DNA from: Bacillota bacterium
GTDB lineage: Bacteria > Bacillota > Sulfobacillia > Sulfobacillales > Sulfobacillaceae
Reading direction: 5' to 3'
Assembly: GCA_023511625.1 (NCBI GenBank)
Contig: JAIMBD010000011.1
Span: forward strand, 1 to 64,000
Length of the DNA: 64,000 nucleotides
The translations under genes and the position numbers were made by a program. The notes under the pieces were generated by a model. That model was not told where the DNA came from, did not search any database, and was given only the letters and a program-made list of their open reading frames with translations. Position 1 is the stretch's first letter. Each line of letters opens with the position of its first letter. Shown one piece after another: positions 52,856 through 62,066 of this stretch.

Positions 52856-53374
52856 ATGCGATTGCGCGCAATCCGCGTGGGGTGGTGGTTGGCTTGGGCT
52901 GCAATAGGAATCGGAGCGGCTGCTTGCGGCAGCGGCGCGGCGCCCGCCCCCAGCCATAGCGGAGCGGCGGCGCCGCGGGCGGCGGTTCACCCCTCGGCGC
53001 GCCCCTCCGGAATGCCGGTGTTGGTGCGGGCAGGCACCGCCACGGTGGCGGGCAAGTCCACCGAGGTGTTGACCACAGCCGCCGGCATGACGCTGTACTA
53101 CTTTACGCCCGATTCCCCCACCAAAGTGGCTTGCACCGGGCACTGCACCCAAATCTGGCCGCCGCTTTTGGCGAAGTCGGGAACTTTGGCGCTGGCGCCA
53201 GGTCTGAGCGGCCACCTGTCTACGGTGTCGACGGCCCTAGGACCGCAGGTGGAGTACAACGGCCATCCGCTCTACACCTACATCCGCGACACCAAACCGG
53301 GTCAGGCCAACGGCGAGGGCGTGCTCGGCAAATGGTTTGTGGCCACGCCGGGGATGAAGCCCCTCGGCCGCTAG
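52856..53374 (+). CDS. lipoprotein with COG4315-type secreted repeats
   Basis: A 172-residue lipoprotein: signal with lipobox AAAC (lipid Cys 24), an Ala/Pro/Ser linker, then two copies of the COG4315/Lipoprotein_15 motif. The first is [36 protein letters not shown], the second [34 protein letters not shown]. The G-x-T-LY-F-D...C.G.C...WPP pattern is diagnostic of this family. Function is unknown; related proteins sit in cell envelopes and near redox genes. The two Cys of CTGHC may form a disulfide. ATG 52856 follows GAGAGGAGA. It has its own promoter, so it may or may not be a target of the two-component system next to it. Confidence 0.85.
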   Translation: MRLRAIRVGWWLAWAAIGIGAAACGSGAAPAPSHSGAAAPRAAVHPSARPSGMPVLVRAGTATVAGKSTEVLTTAAGMTLYYFTPDSPTKVACTGHCTQIWPPLLAKSGTLALAPGLSGHLSTVSTALGPQVEYNGHPLYTYIRDTKPGQANGEGVLGKWFVATPGMKPLGR

Positions 53375-53389
53375 CGAGTCGGGGGTTGG

Positions 53390-53419
53390 TTGCTGGTCGG
53401 CCTGGTCTTCTGTTAGAAT
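53390..53419 (+). promoter_or_regulatory. promoter of rpmE-prfA
   Basis: TTGCTG (53390-53395), 18-nt spacer, TAGAAT (53414-53419), about 130 nt upstream of the rpmE ATG. Confidence 0.65.
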
Positions 53420-53446
53420 AGACGCCGGTTGCTTGCGGCCAAACCC

Positions 53447-53472
53447 GCGAGGGGATCTGGGGATCCCCTCGC
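53447..53472 (+). promoter_or_regulatory. stem-loop in the rpmE leader
   Basis: GCGAGGGGATC-TGGG-GATCCCCTCGC, perfect 11-bp stem with a tetraloop, 80 nt upstream of rpmE. No T-run follows. Could be an L31 autoregulatory leader element or a transcript-end hairpin; rpmE leaders with structured RNAs are known in several phyla. Confidence 0.5.
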
Positions 53473-53552
53473 AGGTGTCTTCCCGTCGGTCCGTCAGCGC
53501 AGACGAAGGCCGAGGGGAGGGAATCTGCCGCGGAAGGGGGGCAGATCAGGGC

Positions 53553-53753
53553 ATGAAAGAAGGGATCCATCCGCCGTATTACCGCACCACCGTCACGTGC
53601 TCCTGCGGAGCGGTCTACCATGTGGGGTCGACCAAGACCAACCTGCGGGTGGAGGTCTGCGGCAAGTGCCACCCGATGTACACCGGCCAGCAGCGGATCG
53701 TCGACACGGGGGGACGGGTGGAGCGCTTCAAGCGCCGTTACGGATTGGATTAG
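53553..53753 (+). CDS. rpmE: 50S ribosomal protein L31, zinc-binding type
   Basis: A 66-residue ribosomal protein of the large subunit. The zinc-ribbon cysteines are C16 and C18 (CSCG) and C36 and C39 (CGKC), so this is the C+ (zinc) paralogue used when zinc is sufficient, rather than Yti[27 protein letters not shown] is the standard C-terminus. ATG 53553 follows GGAAGGGGGG and CAGGG. A 105-nt leader with an 11-bp stem-loop lies upstream. prfA follows 42 nt downstream, as in Bacillus. Confidence 0.96.
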   Translation: MKEGIHPPYYRTTVTCSCGAVYHVGSTKTNLRVEVCGKCHPMYTGQQRIVDTGGRVERFKRRYGLD

Positions 53754-53795
53754 GCGGGTTTTGGGCCGCGGACGGGCGAGGTGGGGGAGTTCGGC

Positions 53796-54884
53796 ATGGA
53801 CGAGCGCGTAGCGGAGCGGCTTCGGGCGGCCGAGGCTCACTACCGGGAGCTCGAGGCCGAGTTGGCCCGGCCGGAGGTGGCCGCTGCCCCAGATAAGGCC
53901 CGGCGTTTGGGGCAAGAGCTGGCGCAGTTCGAGCCCTTGGTGCAGGCGTTCCGGGCCTATCTGGAGGCCGAGGCGGAGATGGAGACGCTCAAGGAGCTCG
54001 GGCGCGAAGCCGACGAGCAGACGCGTAGCTGGGTGGACAGCGAACTCGAGGCCTTGCGCGGGCGCCTGGAGCACCTGGAACGCGAGGCCCAGGTCTTGCT
54101 TCTGCCTCGCGACCCCAACGACGCCAAGAACGTGATGATGGAGATCCGCGCCGGCGCCGGCGGCGAGGAGGCGGCGTTGTTTGCGGCCGACCTGTTCCGC
54201 ATGTACGTACGCTACGCCGAGCGCCAGGGGTGGCGCACCGAGGTGCTGTCGGCCAACTACACCGACATCGGCGGCATCAAGGAGATCATTTTCATGGTGG
54301 AAGGGCGCGGCGCCTTCAGCCGCCTCAAGTACGAGCGCGGCGTGCACCGCGTGCAAAGGGTTCCGGTGACCGAAGCCAGCGGGCGCATTCACACCTCCAC
54401 GGTGACGGTCGCGGTGCTGCCCGAAGCCGAGGAGGTCGAGGTGGCCATCGACCCCGATGACTTGCGCATCGAGACCATGCGCGCCGGTGGAGCCGGCGGG
54501 CAGCACGTCAACAAGACGGAGTCGGCGGTGCGCATCACCCACCTGCCCACCGGCATCGTGGTCTCCTGCCAGGACGAAAAGTCGCAGCATAAAAACCGCG
54601 AAAAGGCGATGCGGGTCTTGCGGGCGCGGTTAAAGGCCCACTACGAGAGCGAGGCCGCCGAGCGGGTGGCGAGCGAACGCCGCTCGCAGGTGGGCACCGG
54701 AGAGCGATCCGAGCGGATCCGCACATACAATTTTCCGCAAGGCCGGGTCACCGATCACCGGGTGGGCTTCACCATGCACCGGCTCAGTGAGGTGCTGGAC
54801 GGCGACCTGGACGAACTGATCCAGGTCTTGGCAGCCAAGGAGCAAGAGGAGCGGCTCAGCCAGCTGGCATCGGGTTGGGAGTAG
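53796..54884 (+). CDS. prfA: peptide chain release factor 1
   Basis: Class I release factor reading UAA and UAG, 362 residues. The N-terminal helical domain is followed by [20 protein letters not shown] and the anticodon-like tripeptide region ([19 protein letters not shown] contains the PxT-type recognition motif PVT). Then come the universal GGQ in [17 protein letters not shown] and [22 protein letters not shown] 53796 has GGGGGAG upstream; GTG 53781 is a weaker option. The next gene encodes the methylase that modifies this GGQ glutamine, in the order conserved across Bacillota. Confidence 0.97.
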   Translation: MDERVAERLRAAEAHYRELEAELARPEVAAAPDKARRLGQELAQFEPLVQAFRAYLEAEAEMETLKELGREADEQTRSWVDSELEALRGRLEHLEREAQVLLLPRDPNDAKNVMMEIRAGAGGEEAALFAADLFRMYVRYAERQGWRTEVLSANYTDIGGIKEIIFMVEGRGAFSRLKYERGVHRVQRVPVTEASGRIHTSTVTVAVLPEAEEVEVAIDPDDLRIETMRAGGAGGQHVNKTESAVRITHLPTGIVVSCQDEKSQHKNREKAMRVLRARLKAHYESEAAERVASERRSQVGTGERSERIRTYNFPQGRVTDHRVGFTMHRLSEVLDGDLDELIQVLAAKEQEERLSQLASGWE

Positions 54885-54897
54885 GCGAGGCGAAAGA

Positions 54898-55749
54898 GTG
54901 AGCATGGCCGACGCCCACGACGTTTGGGGGAGGGCGCTGCGGTGGGGCACGGACCGGCTGCGGGAGGCCGGGGTAGAGCGCCCGGAGCAGGAGGCTCACC
55001 GCTTGTTGCGCGAGGCCTTGGGGATGGACGCGGCCGCGTTCTACGCCCACCCGCCCAAGCCCTCCAAAAGTGCCTGGGCGCGCTTCCGCCGGTGGGTCAA
55101 GGCGCGGGCCTCGGGCGTTCCGTACTTCTATTTGGTAGGCCATCGCGAGTTTTTGGGATTGGATCTCTCGGTGACGCCGGCGGTGCTGATTCCGCGTCCG
55201 GAGACCGAGCAGCTGGTGGAACTGGCTCTGGCGCGCATTCCGGCCAAGGCCGGCACGGTGGTGGACGTGGGCACCGGCAGCGGAGCCATCGCTTTGGCCC
55301 TCAGGCGCTACGGGCCGGGGGCGTGGCAGGTGGTGGGGACCGAAGTGAGCCCCGCCGCCTTGGCGGTGGCGCGCGAAAACGGACAGCGCCTAGGCCTTAG
55401 GGTGGACTGGCGGCAGGGCGACCTCTTGGCGGGATTGGCGCCTCCGGGGCTGGGCGTGGTGGCCAACCTCCCGTACGTCGACGTCGAGGACCGAGCGCGG
55501 TACCCCCAACTGGCGTTTGAGCCGGCAGAGGCCCTGTTCGCCGCCGAAGGGGGGCTGGCGGTCATCCTGCGCCTGATACCGGAAGCCTGGCGCTGGCTGC
55601 AGCCGGGGGGGTGGATCGGGCTCGAGGTAGATCCCGCCCAGGCCCCGGCGGTGTCGCGAGCCCTCAAGGCCCAAGGGTTTCAGCAGATTCAGACGGCACG
55701 GGACCTTGCCGGCAGCGTCCGGGTGGTGCACGCCGTGCGCGGGGAGTGA
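54898..55749 (+). CDS. prmC: release factor glutamine methyltransferase
   Basis: N5-methylates the GGQ glutamine of release factors with SAM. It has 283 residues: an N-terminal helical substrate domain (AGVERPEQEAHRLLREAL, about 22-39), then RASGVPYFYLVGHREFLGLDLSVTPAVLIPRPETEQLVE, with motif I VDVGTGSGAIAL and the catalytic site NLPYV (in VVANLPYVD). The last is a variant of the usual NPPY, with Leu for the first Pro. GTG 54898 (GAGG 7 nt upstream) or ATG 54904 can start it. It is 13 nt from prfA and followed by a rhodanese gene. Confidence 0.95.
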   Translation: MSMADAHDVWGRALRWGTDRLREAGVERPEQEAHRLLREALGMDAAAFYAHPPKPSKSAWARFRRWVKARASGVPYFYLVGHREFLGLDLSVTPAVLIPRPETEQLVELALARIPAKAGTVVDVGTGSGAIALALRRYGPGAWQVVGTEVSPAALAVARENGQRLGLRVDWRQGDLLAGLAPPGLGVVANLPYVDVEDRARYPQLAFEPAEALFAAEGGLAVILRLIPEAWRWLQPGGWIGLEVDPAQAPAVSRALKAQGFQQIQTARDLAGSVRVVHAVRGE

Positions 55750-55765
55750 AGAGAGGGGGAAGACG

Positions 55766-56068
55766 GTGGCCGAGCCCATCACGGTGGAAGAGCTGGACCG
55801 ACTGTTGCGGGACAAGGTGCCGGTGACGGTGGTCGACGTCCGACTCGATGCCACCGGGGCCATACCGGGGGCCGAGCACGTTCCCGTCACCGACCTTGAG
55901 GAGCGGGAGTGGCCCTGGGACCGCGAGCGGCTTTTGGTGGTGTACTGCCAACACGGGCGCGGGGCCAGTGCCTACGCCGCCGAGGTCTTGGAGCAGCAGG
56001 GGTTTCGGGCCGTGCGCACGTTGGTGGGGGGGCTGGACGCTTGGCGGCAGGCCCACGGCGCGGGATAA
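55766..56068 (+). CDS. rhodanese-like sulfurtransferase domain protein
   Basis: A 100-residue single rhodanese domain: ITVEELDRLLRDKVPVTVVDVRLDATGAIPGAEHVPVTDLE at the N-terminus, catalytic Cys in VVYCQHGRGASAYAAEVLEQQGF, and VGGLDAWRQAHG at the end. The active-site loop CQHGRGAS has the six-residue CxxGxR shape of a working sulfurtransferase (PspE/GlpE-like). It moves sulfane sulfur between thiols. GTG 55766 follows GAGAGGGGGA. Surrounded by translation genes and a permease; no specific partner is evident. Confidence 0.9.
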   Translation: MAEPITVEELDRLLRDKVPVTVVDVRLDATGAIPGAEHVPVTDLEEREWPWDRERLLVVYCQHGRGASAYAAEVLEQQGFRAVRTLVGGLDAWRQAHGAG

Positions 56069-56095
56069 CGGGGTGGCGCCGCGGGGGGAGGCGAG

Positions 56096-57334
56096 ATGAG
56101 CTTCTCCGAGGGATTGGCAGTGGCCACCTTCGTCGTGGTCTACGTGTTTTTGGTGGGAGACTGGTTTCACCGGGCGTGGGCGGCCTTGTTGGGCGCAGCG
56201 ACCTTGGTCGCCACCGGCGTCATTCCTTGGCATCGGGTGGCCGAGGCCGTGGATTGGAATACGCTGGGGCTGTTGGGCGCCATGATGATTCTGGTGGGGG
56301 TGGTGGCGGAGACCGGCCTGTTTGACCTCATTGGAGCGGCCGTGGCCCGCTGGGCGGGGTCCAGTCCGCGCCGCCTGGCTTTGGCGTTCGCGGTGGCCGC
56401 GGCGGTGGTGTCGATGGCCCTCGACAACGTCACCACGCTGTTGCTGCTCGGCCCCGCCGTCCTGCGCAGCGCGGAGGCAGTGGGGGCAGATCCGGTGGAC
56501 TTGATGATGGGCACGGCCTTGGCCTCGAATCTCGGAGGCCTGGCCACGCTGATCGGCGACCCCCCCAACATCCTCATCGGGACGGCGGCAGGCCTCGACT
56601 TTCTCGCCTTCTTGCGCTACCTCGGACCCTTGGCGGCGGTGCTCGTCGTCGTCTTAGCCGGATGGCTCTGTTTGCGCTTTCCCGCGGGCCGGGGGGCGCC
56701 CGCCGCGCATCCCCTGCCTCGCGTTCGCCACCCGCTGGTGCTGGCCGTTCTGGCTCTTACGCTGGCCGGATTTCTGCTGCAAGGGGTAACGGGGTGGTCG
56801 GCGTCCGCGGTGGCGCTGGGAGGGGCCGCCCTGGCGGTGGCGGTTTTGCGGCCGCCCCTGCGCCGCGTGGTGCGGGCGGTGGACTGGGGCACGCTTGCGT
56901 TTTTTTTCGGGGTCTTCGTCATGGTGGGAGGGCTTGAGACCAGCGGAGCCGTGGCCCGGATGGCGCAGTGGCTTGCGGCCACGTCTAGTCCGGCGTCGGT
57001 ATGGCTGGCGGTCCTGGTCGGCAGTGCCCTGGTGTCGGCGCTCCTCGACAACGTCCCTTTGGTGGCGGCACTCATTCCGGTGGTGGCAGACCTTTCTCAC
57101 CAGCATGTCGGCTATGGGATCGGGTTGTGGATGGCCTTGGCTGCCGGCGCCGCCATCGGCGGCAACGCCACGGTGATCGGGGCGTCGGCCAACGTGGTAG
57201 CTCAGGGGTTGGTGGAAGAGGCGGGGTACCGTATGGACTTTGTGCGCTTTGCCGCATTCGGCGCACCGGTGGCGGCCATGACGGCGGCAGTAGCCGCGGC
57301 CTACCTCTACGCCGTGCACTTTCGCGCACTCTGA
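56096..57334 (+). CDS. ArsB/CitM-superfamily ion permease
   Basis: A 412-residue membrane protein with about 11-12 helices in two inverted repeats. Each carries the ion-transporter hairpin: MALDNVTTLLLLGPAVL with ASNLGGLATLIGDPPNILIG in the first half, and ALLDNVPLVAALIPVV with AAIGGNATVIGASANVVAQG in the second. The GDPPN motif is a signature of the ArsB/P-protein/NhaD superfamily. Substrate could be arsenite, Na+/H+, citrate or sulfate; nothing in the context decides. ATG 56096 follows GGGGGAGGCGAG. Between the rhodanese and Sua5 genes on the same strand. Confidence 0.88.
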   Translation: MSFSEGLAVATFVVVYVFLVGDWFHRAWAALLGAATLVATGVIPWHRVAEAVDWNTLGLLGAMMILVGVVAETGLFDLIGAAVARWAGSSPRRLALAFAVAAAVVSMALDNVTTLLLLGPAVLRSAEAVGADPVDLMMGTALASNLGGLATLIGDPPNILIGTAAGLDFLAFLRYLGPLAAVLVVVLAGWLCLRFPAGRGAPAAHPLPRVRHPLVLAVLALTLAGFLLQGVTGWSASAVALGGAALAVAVLRPPLRRVVRAVDWGTLAFFFGVFVMVGGLETSGAVARMAQWLAATSSPASVWLAVLVGSALVSALLDNVPLVAALIPVVADLSHQHVGYGIGLWMALAAGAAIGGNATVIGASANVVAQGLVEEAGYRMDFVRFAAFGAPVAAMTAAVAAAYLYAVHFRAL

Positions 57335-57390
57335 AGCTGGCGGCGAGGCGGGGTCGTGCCGGCGTCGGCGCCGGCAAAAAGGAGGGCGAC

Positions 57391-58827
57391 ATGCAAACGC
57401 GGGTGGTGCAGGGCGAGGCGGGCGTAAAGGAGGCGGCGGAGTGGATCCGCGCCGGTTGGCCGGTGGCCTTTCCTACCGAAACGGTGTACGGGCTCGGCGC
57501 CGATGCCTTTTCAGCGGAGGCTGCAAGCCGCATCTTTCTGGCCAAGGGGCGGCCGGCCGACAACCCGCTGATTGTGCACGTCCTCGATGTGGACGCGGTT
57601 TTGGCAGTGGCCGAACCTCCGCTTCCGCCCTTGGCCAAGCCGTTGGCGGACCGCTTTTGGCCAGGACCCTTGACGCTGGTCTTGCCGGCCCGCGACGCCG
57701 TGCCGGCGGTGGTGCGGGCCGGCCTGGCGACCGTCGCCGTCCGGTGCCCCAGCCACCCGGTGGCCCGCGCCCTGATCGCGGCCGCCGGGCCCTTGGCGGC
57801 GCCGTCCGCCAATCGGGCCGGCCGGCCTTCTCCTACCCGAGCCGAGGACGTGCTGGAAGACCTCGGGGGGCGTATCCCGCTGATCCTCGACGGGGGCCCT
57901 ACCTGGAACGGCGTCGAGTCGACGGTGATTGACATCAGTCAGGATCCCCCCTTGTTGCTCCGACCTGGTGCCTTGCCGCGAGCGGCGATCGAAGCCGTGA
58001 CGGGACCGTTGGGGGAGCCTGACGCCGGCAGTCTTCGCCGGTCGCCGGGCACCCGTCATCGGCACTACGCGCCGGTCGCGCCGGTCACGTGGTTGGAGGA
58101 GGATGACCCGGAGAAGGTGTGGGCTTGGTGGCGGGAGCACGCCGCCGCCGACTGGGCGTTGTTGGCTCCGGCGCCGGTAGTGGCGCGGGTGGGCGTCCCA
58201 TGGGCGGCGTCGCTGGGGGAGGGGCCCGTGGAGGCGGCCCAGCGGTTGTTTGCAGGTCTGCGCGACCTCGACCGGTTCCATCCGGCCCGCATCGTCGTGG
58301 CCTGGCGGTCGCAGGAGGGGGTCGGTGAAGCCGTTCGCAACCGACTGGCCAAGGCGGCCACGCCCGAATCCCCGGAGGCGACCGAGGCCCCGTTTCTCCT
58401 GTTTGTCTGTACGGGCAACACCTGTCGGTCGCCGTTGGCGGCGGCGCTTTGGAACCGCCTGAACACCGGCATCCCAGCCGAGTCGGCCGGCGTCGGCGCC
58501 GTCTTGGGCGCGCCGGCGGCGCCTGAGGCGGTGGCGGCGGCCAAGCGCCACGGGGCCGAACTGGAGACCCACCGGAGCCGGCCCTTGCAAGCAGTCGTAG
58601 GAACGCCGCTGTGGGTGGTGGTCATGACGCGCGACCAAGCGCGGGCTGTGGTCCGGCAGCGACCGGAATGGGCCGGGCGAATCCGCCTGTTGCGGGAGCT
58701 GGCGGGGGAGGAGGGCGAGGTCGAAGACCCCCTCGGACGGGGACAAGCCGCCTATGATATACTAGCCTCGCAACTTGAGCGGTGGCTGGTGGCGATTCGC
58801 CACGCCGTGGCGCCAGAGGATGCGTAA
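57391..58827 (+). CDS. Sua5/YwlC threonylcarbamoyl-AMP synthase fused to a low-molecular-weight protein-tyrosine phosphatase
   Basis: A 478-residue two-enzyme fusion. Residues 1-205 are the YrdC domain (GWPVAFPTETVYGLGADA, IFLAKGRPADNPLIVHV, PGPLTLVLPA and APSANRAGRPSPTRAEDV). Residues about 225-320 are the Sua5 C-terminal domain (GTRHRHYAPVAPV). Together they make threonylcarbamoyl-AMP for tRNA t6A. From about 333 an arginine/tyrosine phosphatase domain starts: FVCTGNTCRSPLA with C340, R346 and S347 as the CX5RS loop, and the general acid D446 in EDPLG. In Bacillus these are separate genes, ywlC and ywlE, of the same cluster. ATG 57391 follows AAAAGGAGG; no stop or frameshift separates the halves. 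Confidence 0.93.
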   Translation: MQTRVVQGEAGVKEAAEWIRAGWPVAFPTETVYGLGADAFSAEAASRIFLAKGRPADNPLIVHVLDVDAVLAVAEPPLPPLAKPLADRFWPGPLTLVLPARDAVPAVVRAGLATVAVRCPSHPVARALIAAAGPLAAPSANRAGRPSPTRAEDVLEDLGGRIPLILDGGPTWNGVESTVIDISQDPPLLLRPGALPRAAIEAVTGPLGEPDAGSLRRSPGTRHRHYAPVAPVTWLEEDDPEKVWAWWREHAAADWALLAPAPVVARVGVPWAASLGEGPVEAAQRLFAGLRDLDRFHPARIVVAWRSQEGVGEAVRNRLAKAATPESPEATEAPFLLFVCTGNTCRSPLAAALWNRLNTGIPAESAGVGAVLGAPAAPEAVAAAKRHGAELETHRSRPLQAVVGTPLWVVVMTRDQARAVVRQRPEWAGRIRLLRELAGEEGEVEDPLGRGQAAYDILASQLERWLVAIRHAVAPEDA

Positions 58828-58863
58828 GGGGCCGGAGGCGACAAGATGGGAGAGGGGACTGCG

Positions 58864-59310
58864 ATGCGCATTGCCGTGGGAGCCGACCACGCCGGGTGGC
58901 CGCTCAAAGAGCCGCTGGCCAACTTTTTGATCGAAATGGGCTGGGACGTGGAAGATTTCGGGACCTTCGGCCCGGAATCGGTCGATTATCCCGATTACGC
59001 CGAACGTGTGGGACGGGCCGTGGCCTCCGGCCAAGTGGACCGCGGGCTACTCATCTGCGGCAGCGGCGTGGGCATGTGCATCGCGGCCAACAAGGTGCCG
59101 GGGGTGCGAGCGGCCCTGGCCCACGATGTGGTCACGGCCCGCTTGTCGCGGCAGCATAACGACGCCAACGTGTTGACCATGGGGGCGCGTTTTTTGGCCG
59201 CGCCGTTGGCGCAGGAGATTCTCAAGGTCTGGCTGGACACGCCCTTTGAGGGTGGGCGCCACCAGCGGCGCGTGGAGAAGATCCAGGCCCTGGAACAAGC
59301 CGGGCTATAG
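58864..59310 (+). CDS. rpiB: ribose-5-phosphate isomerase B
   Basis: A 148-residue RpiB/LacAB-family isomerase interconverting ribose-5-phosphate and ribulose-5-phosphate. Features: MRIAVGADHAGWPLKEPL (substrate Asp and His), DFGTFGPESVDYPDYAERVG, the catalytic Cys region LLICGSGVGMCIAANKVPGVRAAL and RQHNDANVLTMGAR. All hallmarks are present. ATG 58864 follows GAGAGGGGA at 5 nt; ATG 58846 is in frame but has no ribosome site. It follows the Sua5 fusion by 36 nt, in the same place as ywlF in Bacillus, and precedes the atp operon promoter. Confidence 0.95.
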   Translation: MRIAVGADHAGWPLKEPLANFLIEMGWDVEDFGTFGPESVDYPDYAERVGRAVASGQVDRGLLICGSGVGMCIAANKVPGVRAALAHDVVTARLSRQHNDANVLTMGARFLAAPLAQEILKVWLDTPFEGGRHQRRVEKIQALEQAGL

Positions 59311-59335
59311 CCGGCCGGTCGCCGGGATTCGCCTA

Positions 59336-59364
59336 TTGAGGGGGGCTCCGGCCTTCGCTATAAT
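59336..59364 (+). promoter_or_regulatory. promoter of the ATP synthase operon
   Basis: TTGAGG (59336-59341), 17-nt spacer, perfect TATAAT (59359-59364). Expected transcription start is near 59371, giving a leader of about 125 nt before atpZ. Confidence 0.8.
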
Positions 59365-59370
59365 GCTATG

Positions 59371-59392
59371 GAAAACGCCATGAGGCGTTTTC
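59371..59392 (+). promoter_or_regulatory. 5'-terminal stem-loop of the atp mRNA
   Basis: GAAAACGCC-ATGA-GGCGTTTTC, perfect 9-bp stem. It begins at the predicted transcription start, so the mRNA would open with a hairpin, a known RNA-stabilising arrangement. Confidence 0.6.
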
Positions 59393-59424
59393 GCGAACAC
59401 GCATCGAGGTTGTCTTACCAGTGG

Positions 59425-59467
59425 CCCACCGCCTCCCTGGAAGCAGGGAACGTCGATGGGGTTTTTT
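59425..59467 (+). promoter_or_regulatory. attenuator-like hairpin with T6 tract in the atp leader
   Basis: Inner stem TCCCTG/CAGGGA (GAAG loop) plus outer CCCA/TGGG around an internal loop, followed by G and TTTTTT (59462-59467). It resembles a weak intrinsic terminator 27 nt upstream of the first coding region and could attenuate operon transcription. Confidence 0.45.
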
Positions 59468-59493
59468 GTGTGAACGACGGAGGCAGAATAGCC

Positions 59494-59688
59494 GTGAAAA
59501 AATCCCGCGCCGGCTGGCGGGTGGCGACGGTGGGCACCGAGATGTTGGTGGGATTGGCCGGCGGGTTTTTTCTGGGACGCTACCTCGATCATCGCTTGGG
59601 GACACAGCCGTGGCTGATGGTAACAGGAGTCCTGCTGGGATTCGTGGCGGGGCTGTGGATGGCCTACCGCGCGGCCCAAGGGCCGTGA
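59494..59688 (+). CDS. atpZ: AtpZ-type membrane protein of the ATP synthase operon
   Basis: A 64-residue protein with two membrane helices (MLVGLAGGFFLGRYLDHRLG and WLMVTGVLLGFVAGLWMAYRA), the AtpZ/AtpI-family hairpin with conserved G.FLGxxLD. Related proteins are thought to aid c-ring assembly or act as Mg/Ca carriers. GTG 59494 follows GGAGG with a 10-nt spacer; the longer frame from 59368 would translate the leader hairpins and was rejected. Its stop overlaps the next GTG (GTGA). Confidence 0.8.
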   Translation: MKKSRAGWRVATVGTEMLVGLAGGFFLGRYLDHRLGTQPWLMVTGVLLGFVAGLWMAYRAAQGP

Positions 59689-60061
59689 CGCGCTGGCAAC
59701 GCGCGGCGCGCGTGGCCCGTACCGTGGCGTGGTCTGCAGTCGCAGTCGGCGCCGGCGCCGTGTGGATCGGCGGGCGCATGCCGTGGGGCTGGTCGTGGTT
59801 GGTGGGGAGCCTGATGGGAGCGCTCAACTTCCAGCTTTTGGCCTCAGGATTGCGCAGGGCCTTGGGCTTGAAGCCAGGCGCGGCGCAAGGTGCGTTCTTC
59901 GCCTCGAGCTTGGTGCGGTTGGGCATGATGGGCGCCTTGTTGTACTGGGTGTCAGGCCGAGGTCCGAGCTTGTCGGCGGGGTGGGTGCTGGCCGGCGTGT
60001 TTCTGCCCCAAGTGGTGTTCCTGGTCAGTTACTACCGAACCAGAGAGGAGGATTCGATGCG

Positions 60062-60065
<4 letters not shown>
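59685..60065 (+). CDS. atpI: ATP synthase subunit I (AtpI-like)
   Basis: A 126-residue protein with four helices (ARVARTVAWSAVAVGAGAVW, WLVGSLMGALNFQLLASGL, GAFFASSLVRLGMMGALLYWV and WVLAGVFLPQVVFLVSYY). The GxxxGAxNF pattern is typical of AtpI, with ALNFQLL matching the conserved segment. The protein assists assembly of the c-ring and is not part of the finished enzyme. GTG 59685 overlaps the atpZ stop; its own stop overlaps the atpB start by 4 nt. Fully embedded in the operon, so function by context is firm. Confidence 0.82.
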
Positions 60066-60992
<927 letters not shown>

Positions 60993-61032
60993 ACCCGGGC
61001 GTGGGCGTGCAGGGAAAGGGGAAGGTGAAGCG

Positions 61033-61521
61033 GTGATCTCGTTATCGTGGCCCCAGCTCCTGATCGAGCTGATCTCGGTGCTCTTGCTCTTCGCCTTTCT
61101 CCGGGCCAAGGCGTTTCCGCCTATCGTCAAGGCGATGCGCGATCGCCAAGAGCGGATTCGCTCCGACTTGGAGACGGCCGAAGCCCGGCGCAAGGAGGCG
61201 GAGGCGATGAAGGCGGCCTTGGAGGCGGAGGTCCGCTCGGTGCGCGAACGCGCCGACCAGGTGCTGGCCCGGGCGAAGAAGGATGCGGAGGACCAGGCGC
61301 GAGCGATTCTGGAGGAAGCGCAACGGGAATCCAAACGCATTTTGGCCGAGGCCGAGGTGGAGATCCGGCGCCAGCGGGAGGAGGTGCTGTCCTCGCTGCG
61401 AGCGCAGATCGTGGAGATCTCGCTCAGCGTGGCCGAGAAAATCCTGCGCGAGCGGCTGGATAGCCAGGCGGACCGTCGTCTGGTGGACGAGTTCGTGGAG
61501 CGGATCGAGGTGCCGCAATGA
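61033..61521 (+). CDS. atpF: ATP synthase F0 subunit b
   Basis: The peripheral-stalk subunit, 162 residues: one N-terminal membrane helix (LLIELISVLLLFAFLRAKAF, about 8-27), then a long Arg/Glu/Ala coiled coil (MRDRQERIRSDLETAEARRKEAEAMKAALE...) ending in VEISLSVAEKILRERL, the delta-binding end. Standard length. GTG 61033 follows GGTGAAGCG. Its stop overlaps the atpH ATG by 4 nt. It holds alpha3-beta3 still against rotor torque. Confidence 0.95.
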   Translation: MISLSWPQLLIELISVLLLFAFLRAKAFPPIVKAMRDRQERIRSDLETAEARRKEAEAMKAALEAEVRSVRERADQVLARAKKDAEDQARAILEEAQRESKRILAEAEVEIRRQREEVLSSLRAQIVEISLSVAEKILRERLDSQADRRLVDEFVERIEVPQ

Positions 61522-62066
61522 AGGACGAGGCGGTAGCTCGGCGATACGCCGCGGCCCTCTTGGAGGTCGTCGGTTCTGAAGCCGAGGCCGTGGACGCCGC
61601 GCTGTCCCGGTTGGCCCGGGACCTCTCGGCCACCGAGGCGTCGCGGATTTGGCTGCACCCTGCGCTTGGGGCCGAGGCCAAACGCGGGCTCGTCCGGGCC
61701 TTGGCCACGGAGGAAGATCCCCCGGTGGTGACGCGGTTTCTGGATGTGGTCATCGCCCACCGCCGCGAGGCCGAGGTGGCGACTATCGCCGAAAGTTTCC
61801 ATCAGGCGGTCCTGGAGCGGGCGGGGCTGACCGAAGCGGTGATCGCGTCGGGCCGTCCCTTGGCGCCGGAGGAGCAGGCGCGGGCGACGGAGGCCTTAAG
61901 CCGCTTCCTCGGGCGGCGCCTTTGGCCGCGCTTTGAGGTCGACCCGAGTCTCATTGGCGGCGTGCGCGTCACCTTCGGCGACCGCATGATCGACTGGAGC
62001 GTCCAAGGCGCTCTGGACCGGTTGCGGGCGAACTTGCTAGCTGCGCGGGAAGAGGTGAAGGCATGA
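61518..62066 (+). CDS. atpH: ATP synthase F1 subunit delta
   Basis: The 182-residue OSCP-type subunit linking the stalk to F1. N-terminal domain [20 protein letters not shown] (conserved ARRYAxAL), then [25 protein letters not shown], and the C-terminal [35 protein letters not shown], which is the best conserved element of the family (GG..v..gd.v.D.Svr..L..l). ATG 61518 overlaps atpF; the stop overlaps atpA. Confidence 0.95.
   Translation: MKDEAVARRYAAALLEVVGSEAEAVDAALSRLARDLSATEASRIWLHPALGAEAKRGLVRALATEEDPPVVTRFLDVVIAHRREAEVATIAESFHQAVLERAGLTEAVIASGRPLAPEEQARATEALSRFLGRRLWPRFEVDPSLIGGVRVTFGDRMIDWSVQGALDRLRANLLAAREEVKA

Noticed and set aside
53220-54590. 456-codon minus-strand ORF opposite prfA
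   Set aside because: Antisense shadow; prfA on the other strand is certain.
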